A stretch of DNA of 64,000 bases from Chrysomallon squamiferum (taxonomy: Eukaryota; Mollusca; Gastropoda; Neomphalida; Peltospiridae). This document shows positions 1 to 12,522 of this stretch, piece after piece; the first letter of the stretch is position 1; the number at the start of each line of letters is the position of its first letter. Under the pieces are notes generated by a model. The model was not told the origin of the DNA, made no database searches, and saw only the letters and a list, made by a program, of their open reading frames with translations. The stretch is taken from NCBI GenBank assembly GCA_012295275.1, contig CM022679.1, positions 6,303,157 to 6,367,156 of the forward strand, in the 5' to 3' direction. The position numbers and the translations under genes are program-made.

Positions 1-226
1 TCTTTATTATCTGTAAAGGAACTTGTTAGCTTAATATAGACTAAATATTAATCCAATTTTTGTTTCAAAACTCTTATTCAGAACATGTTCTGTAATGTTA
101 TTTTATTATTTTAGTTTAGTTTAATTTAGTTCTATTTTATTTTTTTATTTCATTTTTTTCTAATTTCTTTTATTGGAATTTTTCATAGCCTAATTACTAT
201 TCATATTCTCTATCTTTGTTTACCAG

Positions 227-2506
227 TGAAGGAACTAGACAAAGTCTGGAAGCCATGCGGCTAGAAAGACTTCATATCTCGGCATCAAAAATACAAGCTC
301 ACTGGCGTGGATCTAAAGTCAGGAGAGCATGGCCATTAATGCGTGCTCATTTGAGAGCCAAAAAATCTGTCTCCAAGTCAAAACTGATGAACTCTGCAAA
401 GTAAGCCCTTTATTTTGTTATCACAGATATTGCTTTTAAGTGCAAGACATTTTTATTTACAGTTATTAGATGTTATAAGGACATAATTATAAATTAAGTA
501 TTTGAAGAAAATTTTTTTAAAACTATTTAAAATTAAAAATGAATAACAGTAATTATCATTATTATGATAATCTTAATTATATCTCTTGATATATTTGTTT
601 AGCAGATTAATAAATTATATTTTTCATAAAATTCAAAGACTACATTATTTAGTATTATATATATATTTATATTATGTAACATATATTTCTTTTGAAATTA
701 TTAATAGATTTAGCAAAAAGATTGATATTTTGTTTCTTTAGATTGAAACTCATTCCAGAACCGACATCAATAGAAAAGGTTGATGTAACTACACTGAATA
801 AACTATGTTCTATATATAACATCAATTCTGTAAGTTATTTAACAGCCTCTATAAATAACAAAATAGTTTCTACATTAAAATATAAATTCTACAGTATTAA
901 TCTATTTTTTTATGATGCATTAATTCTTTAAATTAGTGATTCCACTGTTAAAGAATTCTTCAGAAATAAACTATTCCATATGAACCTGTTTGTGTGTAGA
1001 GTATCAGTTCTACATTTAACTGAATTATGTTAAAAAATTAAATTTTATGCAAAAGTACTGTTTAATACTGGTATTTTATTATTTTTATATAACATTGTTA
1101 ATTTCTTCTTTTTTTTTATAACATATCTATATATTTATCTTTTTTTTTTTTTATTTTTTTGTTCTTTATTTATTTATCAGTTTTACTTATTTTAGTATTA
1201 TTATTATTATTATTAATATTATTATTATTATTTTAAAATTAATTTATTGTTTTATATTAATTTTTATATTATTTTTTTAAAGGAAAGAAAACCACCAGTA
1301 CCAGGCATCAGGTCATACAGTATACTGGAAAACTTCTATTTCAGTTTTCCACAAAAGCGTGTTTTAAAACAAAACTTTCCAGGTAATTAACCACAGAAAT
1401 TTCAGACATTATAAATAAACAACATTATGATAGCTAAAGAATATTACATCAGTTCTATAACTTGTTTACAAATTTATAAAAATGAGAGCATCTATAACTA
1501 AAAGGTAAATTATAACAACCCCACAATGAAATATGAGATGGCCATACTCCTTCCTTCTCCTATATTAAACATTTTATAAAAGTTTTCATACAGCCAGATC
1601 TTGCAAATTTGTTAAATATTTTCTTTCATATAACATTTTAAGAACATAAATAGCATATTTTAAGAAAGGTAAAAACAAAATTTAAAAGAAATGAATAGAA
1701 AATAGAAAAAATAATGGGATTTTAGAAGAGTTTTTTAGTTTTGTAAAATATTTTGTTTTGCTAACAGAAAATGCTCCAGGAAACCCTCTTATTAGAAAAG
1801 GAGAAGAGGTGAAAGTCATTAGTGTATCACCAAAGAGAGGTCATCTTGTGTCTGTATATAACAGTATCAGTCACCACATTCCTTATCATCTGCTAGAACT
1901 ACAGGTGAGAACATTATATTCCTTCTTATTCTTTGTATTTATATTTCATATCATCTGACAATTCATGTCTTTCTTTCATTCTCATGTATTTTTTACTTTC
2001 TTTTTTTCCCTTCTCAATATGATGTTTCCTCTTCAGTTTCTTTATTTCTTTAAATCAGTTCAGTTTGTAATTTTCTTGTGTCAAAATGTATAGCATCTTA
2101 ACCATGAATAATACAGTAAATGCAAAAAAATATATATGTTACAAATGGTTACATATCTAAGATTTTTTTTAAAGTTTGAACTTGTAAAAAAACTAAATTG
2201 TCATAAATTCACTTTAATTAAATTTCTAAAAGAATGTTTAATGGAAATATATTATAAAGAGAACTAAACTGTAGTTTAACCATTAGTAAGGAAAAGGAAA
2301 AACTCTAAAATACATTTTTGATTTCATAAATAAAAATAATTATCAATACAGACACTAATATTTTCATATCCTTTTCCATTTATAGAATTAATAGTTTCTG
2401 AATATGTCATAGATTGTTTTTGCACATCTGTATAATATTTTATTTTACTATTATTATTTGTTTGTGTTTTCAGGGTAATAGAGGACATAAGGGTGTAGAC
2501 TTGTAG
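227..2506 (+). CDS. 3' part of a gene for an IQ-motif protein with a C-terminal SH3-like domain (partial)
   Basis: Five coding exons join in frame: 227-400, 742-829, 1283-1382, 1768-1904 and 2474-2506, all with AG acceptors and GT donors (gtaag, gtaagt, gtaatt, gtgaga). The first carries an IQ calmodulin-binding motif (SKIQAHWRGSKVRRAW) followed by a basic helix. The fourth reads like an SH3 or SH3-like fold: KGEEVKVI near its start and a closing IPYHLLEL that matches the usual G-x-P-x-N-Y-L-E end of SH3 domains. The last exon adds ten residues, GNRGHKGVDL, then TAG. An AATAAA lies at 2618-2623. IQ plus SH3 recalls unconventional myosins or Rho exchange factors, but I do not recognise the protein; the 5' exons are outside the window. 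Exon structure is fairly sure, family is not. Confidence 0.72.
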
Positions 2507-5500
2507 AAGATGATATAGAAAAATAATAGTCTAAGTCCCTGATGTTTTTACAGTGGAGAACTTTCTTTCACCTTCAACATATTTAGTTCAGAATGGAAGG
2601 AACATTTGTGATCATGAAATAAAAAAATTGTTATTATTTCCTTTATTATTATTATTATTTTAGATGAACTTTCCCATATTTGAAAATTTTGACAACTATA
2701 AATAGTCCACAGCATTAAGAAAATATTCAGTAAAACTTGTAACATCTTTTTTTTTTTTTAAATATATCTTTTTTCAAATCATTTTTATTCTTATTCTAAA
2801 AAGGAAAAAAAAAAATAATTTCTTAAGAATCATGCTTAGATCAGTGATAGCAGGTAATTCTTTTAATGTTTCAAGTGTTTGTTTTAGAAAAGAACTCTAA
2901 ATTACAATTGTATTGTACTATATCTCCCTGTATAATATATCATTTCCATGTAATTGTGTTCATTGTGTACATAATAATATAATTTATGTATTTTTGTATT
3001 CATTATTTATATGGGGTTTTTTGGTGGTTTCTTTTTCTTATTATTATCTATTTGGTTTTTATCGAGATGAAGATATTTTCTATTGTGAATACCATCTTAA
3101 AAAGTCTCTAAACCAAGTACTACCATTAAGTTCTCAAAATGTCTCAAATATCACAATCTGTTAATATTTCATTTATATTTTTATGTTTTGTTGTATTTTT
3201 GCAGATAAACATTTCATCTGTACTGAGTTTGTTTTTATAAATGTATAAAATAATCAGTACATGATAATAAATATTATTTTTTAACTTAAACAGCATTTGT
3301 TGTTAATTTTGTTTTTATTTGTGAACATTAATTTCAAAACAAGAATAAAATTTGTTTTAATTGTGCTTCATCATTTTGATAAACAAAATATTGTTAATTT
3401 ATAAATTACAAGAAATATTTCAAATATATTATTTAGCCCAAAGTTGAAAATTATTTGCATTCTATACCTATATATAAATGAAGTACTAAATTTTGTTATC
3501 ATTATAAAGGATATATATCTACAAACAACTTGTCAAAAATTCAATAACAAACTTTGTAATTTTTATGTGTTAGAACTAGATCAATAAGAAACTTTATCAG
3601 TTTGTTCAGACTTTTGTTCACACTTAATATATATAATTATTTTTATTTTTATTTTTTTTTTAAAGTCTTTTCATAATGAATATGCATAACAGTATGCATT
3701 TTCAACATGTAAACTGAGAGAACAAATATTGCTAAATACATAAAATAAATCACTAATTTAGCTATTGTTATCTGTTACCAGTGTTTCTGTGTAAAGAAAG
3801 ATAACTCATCTAATAAAAACTTTAAATTTTTGTTAGTAAAAACAAATATGGAAAAAGAAACTGAAGTTCTAAAAAGATTAAAAAGATAGAATAAAAAATT
3901 GAAGTCTTATTCAGCTTCATCATAAATTAGATGTTTTGATCACTGGGACTATTTTATTAATGATAAAATGTGTTTAAGTATTTTTATCCATTAGTGCTAT
4001 TTTGATAACACTGCAGAGATACAGTGATTTTTTAATTACAACAAAATCAGTGTTTAAACATTTTAAAAAGATACTGTTCAGCAAAGATTAATTGAGATAT
4101 TTATTTATAAATTCTTTTTTAATTCTTTAAAAGCAAATATTAAAATACACTTTTTTGTTTGTTTGTTACAGACTGTATCTGTAATTTAGTATAGTATTTA
4201 TTTATTTACATGGATCCCTAAACCAAGGTTCCAATGCAACTACCAGTGTGAATATACCTTTACACAGCACTGCTTACATTAGATTCTTGACTGAATAAGT
4301 TACATTAATATTATTTTGAGTTCTATTTCTGAAACTTGAGTACTGGTACACCTACTGCAAGCTATTTTAATAATACACAGGACAATAATGAATACATGAA
4401 ATTATGGTTAGGATCTACTAGTGTATAGAAAGCTCACCAATCTGATATTTGTTCATACATTTTATGATAAGATATAACACCAACCTGGTTTATATTTGTA
4501 TATTTTTATTATTATTTATTTTATTATATATAATTATTACATTTTTTGTTTTGATCTTTTTAACTGGTGTAGTAATCATAAATAAAGATGTTAACTACTT
4601 TTTTCTTTTTTAATTTTTTCTTTTTAATTTGTTGTATTATATTCTCTCTTGTGCAGTCTTTAAATACAAGTTATTTGTACAGGAAATGGCTAATAAATCG
4701 CATCACAGTCAAAACAAAAACAAATTAAAAAATGGAAGTAGGATTTATTAATTAGCAATATATTCAGACAGAGATTTCCTTTTACAAAAAAACCCATAAA
4801 ACAACCATGGATTATGGAGGACAAAATTTCTGACACTATTTATAGATACTGTTTTTTAAATCTTATTAAAGGATTGTTATAATTATTATTATTTTTACAA
4901 TTTTATTAATTTTGTTGTTGTTGTTGTTTAACTGAATTATTGATTTTTCTTTCCTTTTTTGAATTTTTTTGTTTTTTTTTTCTGTTTTTTTTTCTTATTT
5001 TTTTTCTATCTTATTCGATTTGCTTTTAAGTAGAAATTAAATATAAACATAAATTAAAGCTATTAAGATATTTAAATGTCAAATTAATGAAAAATTCTAA
5101 TAGTCTGTTAATACATAAAAATATATATATATATTACTGAATGATACTTATGAATTTAAAATTAAAAAAAATAGAAATGGAAATTATTAGTATTATAAAA
5201 TAAGATTTTTTTTTATTCAATTTCAAATTATATATATGTACATATACACATTCCACAAACACAAATACTAAAAAAGTTATTATAATGTAAAATAAGACCA
5301 AAAAATAACTGTGTTCTCAAATACTTATTTATTTAATTTAATTTAATTTTAATTTTATTTTTTATATATATATATTTTTTTTATAAAATTTAATGCTATT
5401 TATAAACACATACTTGAATTATGTAGTTACAGAATCCATTATAAAATATTCTTAAAGATGACAGTAATGTATAAAAATTTAAAAACAAATTAAAAATATT

Positions 5501-5647
5501 AAAAATTAAATTTGTACATTGAGTGTTGTCAAATCAATCAACTGATTAATCTAGTAATTCATCATTTATGAAATAATTTATCCTGCAGCTAAAATTTTAA
5601 GTGTGTGAATTTGCAGGTAATTACATGTGTGAATCCTAAATTAGTTG
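2507..5647. other. Gene-free AT-rich stretch after the IQ/SH3-like gene
   Basis: Holds the probable short 3' UTR (AATAAA at 2618-2623) and then AT-rich DNA with homopolymer T and A runs and short (TA)n tracts. Open frames here are short, low-complexity and without splice-framed neighbours. I see no RNA gene. Confidence 0.5.
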
Positions 5648-5880
5648 GTTATAGTTAATGTTGCACAGAAGGTATTCTAACCTGTATTTAATTCAACCAG
5701 TTTCAAAGACATAATGTAGACATAAAAAGTTGTTTATTAATGTGTTTCAACTAAAGACATGAAAATCTGTATTTAATGTAAGTTGTTTCAACTGAAGATA
5801 TACAAAGCTGTATGTAAATACATGACCAGTTTCAACAAAATGTATAAAAAGTTGGTTGTAAATATAACCAATTTTAACTG
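5648..5880. repeat. Diverged tandem array, period about 43 bp
   Basis: The phrase GTTTCAAC or a close variant recurs at 5700, 5743, 5784, 5829 and (as ATTTTAACTG) 5871, spacing 41-45 bp. The stretch between copies is similar each time (…CTGTATTTAATG… or …CTGTATGTAAAT…). An earlier weaker unit begins near 5648. Old minisatellite. Confidence 0.7.
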
Positions 5881-6077
5881 TTGCTTCTCTGGGTTATTTT
5901 TTTTCATAAACTTCAGGTATTTATTATTTTGAATTTCAGTAATAATATCCAATAGCTTTCCAAAGCTAAATTCATTATTCATAAAAACATGAAATAATGC
6001 AGGGAATATGTCCAAAGAACTTCCTAGCTACAAGCCAAAATGATGTAGAGAAAATAAATAACTTTAATAATGATGAG

Positions 6078-6129
<52 letters not shown>

Positions 6130-7804
6130 TATCAATAATAATGATGATTATGTTGATGATGTTGAATCAATTTAAAATTTGCCATATTCTCAGGATTTTT
6201 TTACATTTTTATCTGAAAAATAATATAACAGTAAAAATACTTTATTATTGTCAAAAAAGATCATTCCATATAAATAAAATAATTATTTGTATTCAGGCTT
6301 TTTCTTCATATCACTGAACAAACACACACATCAAAGGTTTGCATTTTCTGAGAAAGTAATGTTAAAATGTCTGAAAATCTCAAAACCTCTTTATGTATAT
6401 TTTGTGGGTGTGGGTCTCAGGTCATACTAAAACTGGTATGATAACTTTTCCTGATCACTATCTGTAATGGATGGGTGTTCACCTGCTTTATCATTATGAT
6501 ATTACACTAGTGTTGAGACATTTCTCAAGTAAGGTAATAATGTCAACATGACCATAAATCATAACTCACAAAAAAATATTATACCTGTCTGAGCAATAAG
6601 AATTATGTTTGGTTTGCAACACATTTTACTTGTCTTGTGTGTGCTTGTTTTAGTTCTTTTTAACATTGTTATAGCTAGGTTCTAGTTTTTGACACATTTT
6701 ATTATGTGTGTATGTGTTAGTGGAGGTGTAATGCCAATATTTGTATATACTGCAGCTGTGTTATCTTCATTTATTTTATTTTATTTTTTAATTTAATTTT
6801 ATTTATTTTTTTGAATTATAACTTTTTATATTTTAATTTTAAAAAAAAAGATGATAATAACAAATATTTAATTTTAATTTTATTTAATTATTTAATTTTT
6901 TAATTTTTAATTTTAAATTTATTATTTTTAATTATATTTTATTTCATTTTTTTTTTTTTTTTTTTTTTATTATTATTATTATTATTTTTCATTTTTATAG
7001 CAGAATGACACCAGTGAGGGTTTTGAATCTTATTTCCATATGTAATTCCACAAAGAAGTTTTATTGTTTGTATTACTGTCATCAGACCAGTAAAACAAAA
7101 TGTAATATCTTTTTAATGCATTTCATTCTAAGACACCTAACAACAATGAGTCATGTAGTGAAAGAAATCTGAACATTAATTCATTTTATCATCCATCTTG
7201 TCTTCAAATCTGCCTTTAATATGAGATTAATAACTGGTTTTGCTAGATCTTTACAAATTGTAAGTGTTAATACCACCATTTTGCTCACAAAATAATAATT
7301 TTTTTCTTAAATCACTATTTTTTACTTAAAATTATACATCAAATATTACTCATCCAGTATTTAAAATGCTGAACTTTTGCCTTGGGTTTTGGTGTTAAAT
7401 TTACAACTTCCTTTAACAGCATGAAAGAAGGAGGAAGAAAAAGTTTCAGTGACACATTGAACACACTTTTAATTAACCTGTGATTAAAAAGCACAAAAAT
7501 AAAGATAAAATTAAATCTGATTCTTTTACCTGCTTTTTCAACTTAGCAGAAAGATTTCTTTCATATTCATTTTGCCATAGATAGAAAAAAAGCAAATGTG
7601 AAACTCTGACTGAAACAATAAATAGCTTGATGAGGGCACTGAAAAGGGTGGATCCTGGAACTGATGATGTCTCAGTTACAGAAAACAGCCCACCTCTTTG
7701 AAACCATAAAAACAATTACAAGTGTCAGTAATCAGGTGGTGAAGAGAAAAACTGGCTAAAGTATGTCTACAAGAAGGTCAAGTTAGACAAGTGAAGTGTT
7801 TTGT
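5881..7804. other. Gene-free stretch
   Basis: Contains an (ATA)n microsatellite at about 6078-6126 and a long T-run followed by (ATT)n around 6950-6986. The rest is unremarkable AT-rich sequence. Open frames, including one at 7473-7715 on the minus strand, lack any recognisable domain. Confidence 0.45.
6078..6126. repeat. (ATA)n microsatellite
   Basis: Uninterrupted trinucleotide run; any open frame through it is only poly-isoleucine. Confidence 0.95.
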
Positions 7805-8790
7805 TATTGTTGTATATCAGTCTAACAAATATAAAAATGTCACCATGTTGATTTGGAAGGATTAGTTCTGAAACTTTTATAGTCACTAGGATATCACCAT
7901 AGTTTAACATGACTAAAAATGTCATTTTTTGACAAGCATAAATTCCTAAATGTTTTGTTGCCAAATATCAGAATAATTGTATTTAACTCGGACAATGCTA
8001 AAAACATTATCATGCTGATTTGAAAGTGTTAATTGTTAATCTTTCATGATAATGGAATATTTCTATAGTTTCATTGCAATGTCTAGACAGACAGACCTGA
8101 AAATATTATAGTCTGATTTGAAGACCTTAATATTTATACTTTGATAGATAGACTAGTCGTATAAAAATATCATGATGCTGATTTAAAGCTTTAATATTGG
8201 CTTTTACAATTACTGGAACATCAGCAGAGTTTAACTGCATTAGTATAGTATATCAGTGTATTGACTCAAATATCTGCATGCTGGTATAGAGACAACATTT
8301 AAACACTTTCATAGATGGTAAGTGGAATATTATTATTTTGTTGTTCTTGTGTATAAGCTGGACAAGAATAAAAATATTCTCTTGACAAATTGGAGAAATC
8401 AATTCATATACTTTTATTATCATAGAATATCACCTTAGTTTCATTGTAGTATATCAGTGTAGAGACTGATGTTCAAAATGGTTGGTGGCCCCTGCAATAG
8501 AATATCACTGTTGTGTATCAGTCTAGAGATTAAAATGTCTCCATGCTGATTTGGAAATGTTTTATTGCAGCATATCAGTCTCAGGACAAAAAGTGACATC
8601 ATGTTGATTTGAAGTTATTAAACTAAAACTTTCATAGTTAGGGTTGTCATTAAAATGTTACTATAATTCTGTCTGAGGAAGTTCATCAGAAGCAAAAATG
8701 TCATCCTGTTGAGATGGATCCATGCACTGTTTAACTTTTATAGACATGATCTTCACCAGAATATTGACATGGTTTCATTGCACTGCTTAA
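7805..8790. repeat. Highly diverged tandem array, unit about 100 bp
   Basis: A common sentence recurs about ten times: TATATCAGTCTAGA, then AAAAATGTCACCATG, then CTGATTTGGAAGTG, then AACTTTTATAG, then GGAATATCACC, then TAGTTTCATTGCA. The GCTGATTTG core or its variant falls near 7846, 8013, 8111, 8176, 8277, 8385, 8470, 8544, 8601 and 8707. Spacing is about 100 bp, or 60-70 bp where half a unit seems lost. No unit is identical to another, so the array is old. Confidence 0.75.
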
Positions 8791-9054
8791 TAGAATGAAA
8801 TGAAATACTTAATATACAGCAACAACAACAACACCAATGATAATAAAATGAATTAAGAAATAAATTCCTGCATGGTTGATTTATAAAAACTTCATCACTA
8901 TGTAATAAAAACAATTATTAGTAAAAACAAATCTACTGTCAACCTATTGGCTTCTCTTATTACTTTGGAGTCTGTAGTCATTTAATTAACAATATTACTT
9001 ATAAAGAGATACAGAAACCTGAATATATGGATAGGAAAAAAAAAAATAGTTTTT

Positions 9055-9215
9055 TTAAGCGCTGAGTAGGCTGCTAAACAGCGGCCTAGAAGATCCATCC
9101 ACAGTGATGTCCCCCATTGTGTTATTGAAAATTCCAACCAGTGCTCATTCAGAGATTTATCAAAATGTGTATTATCATATTTGAAAAAAAAAAAAATCCA
9201 TCTGAAAGTAACATT
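9055..9215 (+). repeat. Relic of the dispersed molluscan-type repeat
   Basis: Reading plus, it runs AGATCCATCC, CCCATTGTG, TTCCAACCAGTGC, then TTATCAAA, then ATCCATCT. This is the same order of landmarks as the other plus-oriented copies at 10270 and 11725, here with more of the 5' half. Its GC is clearly above the surroundings. Confidence 0.5.
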
Positions 9216-9561
9216 GCTATATATTATTTCTCTGACCTTGTATCATGAATAGGTTTTCCAAAGCTTTATGCAAATGAAGTAATAAAACTGGTTATATCGC
9301 ATAACAGTTTTTATTGTTCAGAGTAACATTAGGACAAAGTACATTATGTAAGCAGTGAATTAGAGGTAACTGTATATCTTCGTTACCTGCAAAGAAAAGT
9401 AGCTGTGTATGTAAAAAAAACTTTCCATACGTACAAACATGTAATATGTAGTTTGTAATTTATTCTGTTCTGTTCTATTCATTTTTACTTCATTTTATAT
9501 ATTTTATTTTAATCTTTTCAAAACTCTTCAGCATATACAGACAAATATGAATGTATATGTC

Positions 9562-9563
<2 letters not shown>

Positions 9564-9611
<48 letters not shown>
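9564..9611. repeat. (GT)n microsatellite
   Basis: A dinucleotide run of about 48 bp, just left of the 9648-9702 hairpin. Confidence 0.95.
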
Positions 9612-9613
<2 letters not shown>

Positions 9614-9647
9614 GAAAGGATATATTTGTTTTTTGCTAATGTTATGA

Positions 9648-9702
9648 CAGTTATGATACATTTGTTGCTTATATTATGTAACAAACAGATGTATCATAAC
9701 TG
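9648..9702. repeat. Short perfect-armed hairpin
   Basis: CAGTTATGATACAT at the left end is the exact reverse complement of ATGTATCATAACTG at the right end, and pairing can continue with TTGTT against AACAA. The loop is about 15 bp. It could be a tiny foldback element. No clear target-site duplication is seen. Confidence 0.65.
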
Positions 9703-9777
9703 AAGAAAAAATTAGCTGGTGCCAAAATAATGTTTGTTGTTTCCACTAATTAAGAATACTGAAATAATAATAATATG

Positions 9778-9820
9778 TTACATCTTTATCAATAATAATA
9801 TGATAATAATGATTATAATA

Positions 9821-9854
<34 letters not shown>

Positions 9855-9875
9855 GTTATTATTGATTGATAAAGA
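9778..9875. repeat. Inverted repeat around an (AAT)/(ATT) core
   Basis: TTACATCTTTATCAATAATA on the left pairs with TTATTGATTGATAAAGATGTAA on the right, apart from a small bulge. The middle is (ATA)n turning into (ATT)n, so almost the whole 98 bp can fold back. Confidence 0.65.
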
Positions 9876-10269
9876 TGTAAAGTATTTTGAAAATATTTTA
9901 TCTGAGTGTGCACATTTTCACCTGACTGTTCAAAATGTTTTAACACATTTAACACACACTACAACAATTCACTTAATCAGTGTTAGGAATTATCAAAATA
10001 TATTAGATAACCAGGTATAATGAAAATAAGGCTAAGCTTATAACCTTGATCTTTCACATTTGGGGGTAGATAAAGCAGGGTTACAGGACAAAGGTATACA
10101 TGTCTGTGTATATTTATAAAGATGATGTCTGGGTTAGATGATAACTGGTAATTCTGTATACCAGTCAACAGTATTGTCTAATCAGTATTAAACAAAAACC
10201 TGTCAGTAAAGTTGAACCAGACTGGGTCTGTGGTAAGCTGATTAGTGAAGGTTTGTTGAATCAGTCCAG

Positions 10270-10390
10270 TCAGCAAATTCCCATTCCAGTTTGAGCCCAC
10301 TGAGTGATTATCAAAGGTCATAGCATGTGCTTTCCTTCTATGAGGTATCAGAAAATATATCCATAAAAAAAAATCTTTAAATCTTAATTG
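10270..10390 (+). repeat. Relic of the dispersed repeat
   Basis: Contains GAGCCCACTGAG, then ATCAAAGGTCATAGCATGTG, then CTTTCCTTCTATGAGG, then AAAATATATCC. This is the reverse complement of the landmarks in the copy at 28155-28290 (CACATACCATAGTCTTTGA and CCTTCCCACAGACAGG). Confidence 0.6.
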
Positions 10391-10559
10391 ATGTAACTGT
10401 GTTGATCTGTCCATTCTTTTATTTAAAAAATAAAAAATATAATAATAATACTGATGATTCTGATGATGATAATGATAATAATAAATTAAGGAATTATAGA
10501 AACAAACTTAGTGATAACAGAAGAAAGGAAACGTGCTACCAAAACATGAAGTCTTCTTT

Positions 10560-10600
10560 CATTAGTTAGCAACAAGAAGTCTTTTTCTATACCTTCCCTA
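10560..10600 (-). repeat. Short relic of the dispersed repeat
   Basis: TAGCAACAAGAAGTC, then TATACCTTCCC, matches the end of the minus-oriented copies at 28155 and 45480. Only this end remains. Confidence 0.4.
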
Positions 10601-11724
10601 AGAAAAAAAAAAGTGTATTGATTCACCAGTTACGTAAACCTTCTAAGTTTTTTGAAAAAAAAAAGAAGAAGAAGAAATAAGTACATGAATCAGGATTGAT
10701 CTCACAAACCATAATTCTTCAAGTAAACAGTCTAAGCTCAAAGCACTTCCTTTTTCATGAGTATATTTCTTTACATGTATCTGAATACTTAAAGCAGTGA
10801 AATCACTCAAATATAAAATTTAAAGTATATATCTTACTGAATGGATTAAGAAAAAAGGAAAATGAAAAATTCCATATGATGTATTTATTTGACTGTAAGT
10901 TTCAGTCAATAGTGCAATTTGATTTCCATGGTAAATAATAAATTATAACAAAATTTTATCTTAAATTTTTTTATATTATTTATCCAATAAAGGAGTTTTA
11001 GAAAAGGAAATTGTATCACAAAAAAGACACTTGAATGCTTCAACTGGCTTCTCTTACTTATTGAACCGTCCTATGGACAGTTTGGTGATACTGAACTCAA
11101 TCAGCCATCTTTTATGCATAATTATGCGTAATTTCTCATAAACAGAAACATATACCATATCTTAATATACTTGTCTGGGACATTTAGTGCAGTGTAAATT
11201 AACACAATTACTGCACCTGCAGATCTATAAACAGCCAATAGAGTCATATATTTTGATGAATATGGAATAACTTCAGGGTGAGAACTATGCATTAAACATG
11301 AAGGTAGATCCATATATATTGTCCACTTAAATTCAAAGCAATTTGCTTTTATTACGTAACACAGCAATGTCAGTACAATTAGTTTCAGGCATGTTTTAAG
11401 CAGAGCCTTAACTGACAAATTAATAACATAATAATTGTAGTGTTATATTATGTGTAAAATATATTTAATCCATCTGTCAAAACAAATGAAAATAATTAAA
11501 ATAATGTTTGGAAAATATGTCTAGGATGTCAAGGCTAAACATGAAACTTTTAGTTATCAATAGATTTAATCAATGCATAGAAAGTTATTTGTGAACTGTT
11601 CATTATCTTAGTATTTGTCTCAGACAGAAAGATGACCAGTATCTGTGCTGAAATAGTCTCGAAACACTGCCTCTCCAGTGACTGCTGCTGGATTAAGCAG
11701 AGAATCTACAGACAATAATTCTCC

Positions 11725-11840
11725 TCAGTGCACCCTTTAAGCCATTCGTGATCAGCATATTAAAGATTATTATAAGTTTCTCTGCCTATAGGAAGATCTA
11801 AATAAAAACTTCCTTTGCTTCTAATTAATGAGTTTAATCA
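11725..11840 (+). repeat. Relic of the dispersed repeat
   Basis: AGTGCACC, then CCATTCGTGATCAGCATAT, then CTGCCTATAGGAAG, then CCTTTGCTTCTAAT follow in the same order and spacing as in other plus-oriented copies. Confidence 0.6.
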
Positions 11841-12273
11841 TGCAGTGGTATCAACATCTTTTTTTCCAGTATCATCTTTATGCAACAAAGCTATGATTAA
11901 TATTTAATAACAGTTAATATAAATTCATTCAGACTTTATATACAGCAGTGGCTGAGCAATGATCAGAGGTTCTGTTCCTCCAAGATTGTTCCTGAATGTC
12001 AATAATTAGGCTATTTCTAATCCAACTATTCTTTGAAGGAAAAAAAATAAAAATAAAAAACTCAAGAGAAAGATATACAAAACACATGTTTATTCACTTA
12101 TTATAGGCACTGAATCTTTTCATTAATGTCAAAATTCATTTCTAAAACATCATTCATTAATATAAGCATGTAGTTAAATCTTATCACACACCAAACATGC
12201 AGTTGCCATATAAAACTACAAGATATCACGATAACACTAAATTATCATGACAAAATACTGGAATGTGCCTTGG

Positions 12274-12299
12274 TAATAATAGTAATAATAATAATAATA

Positions 12300-12350
<51 letters not shown>

Positions 12351-12487
12351 TACACATTTGCCTATATCGTTGTATATGTGCATACCTTTATGGATTGTTT
12401 ATGAATGAAAATGTAGTTTTATATTTACATCAATTTTCAACTTGCAAATTGATGAACCATAATTAAGTTTTCAAAAATGATGTATAC

Positions 12488-12522
<35 letters not shown>
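12274..12522. repeat. (AAT)n microsatellite and poly-A run
   Basis: (AAT)n with a few TAG interruptions at about 12274-12350, and an uninterrupted A-run at 12494-12522. The open frame through the first part is only poly-asparagine. Confidence 0.9.

Noticed and set aside
2913-3164. 83-codon plus-strand open frame after the IQ/SH3-like gene
   Set aside because: Tyr/Phe/Ile-rich reading of AT-rich DNA, no splice logic.
10178-10414. 78-codon minus-strand open frame
   Set aside because: It overlaps a dispersed-repeat relic and has no splice partners or domain.
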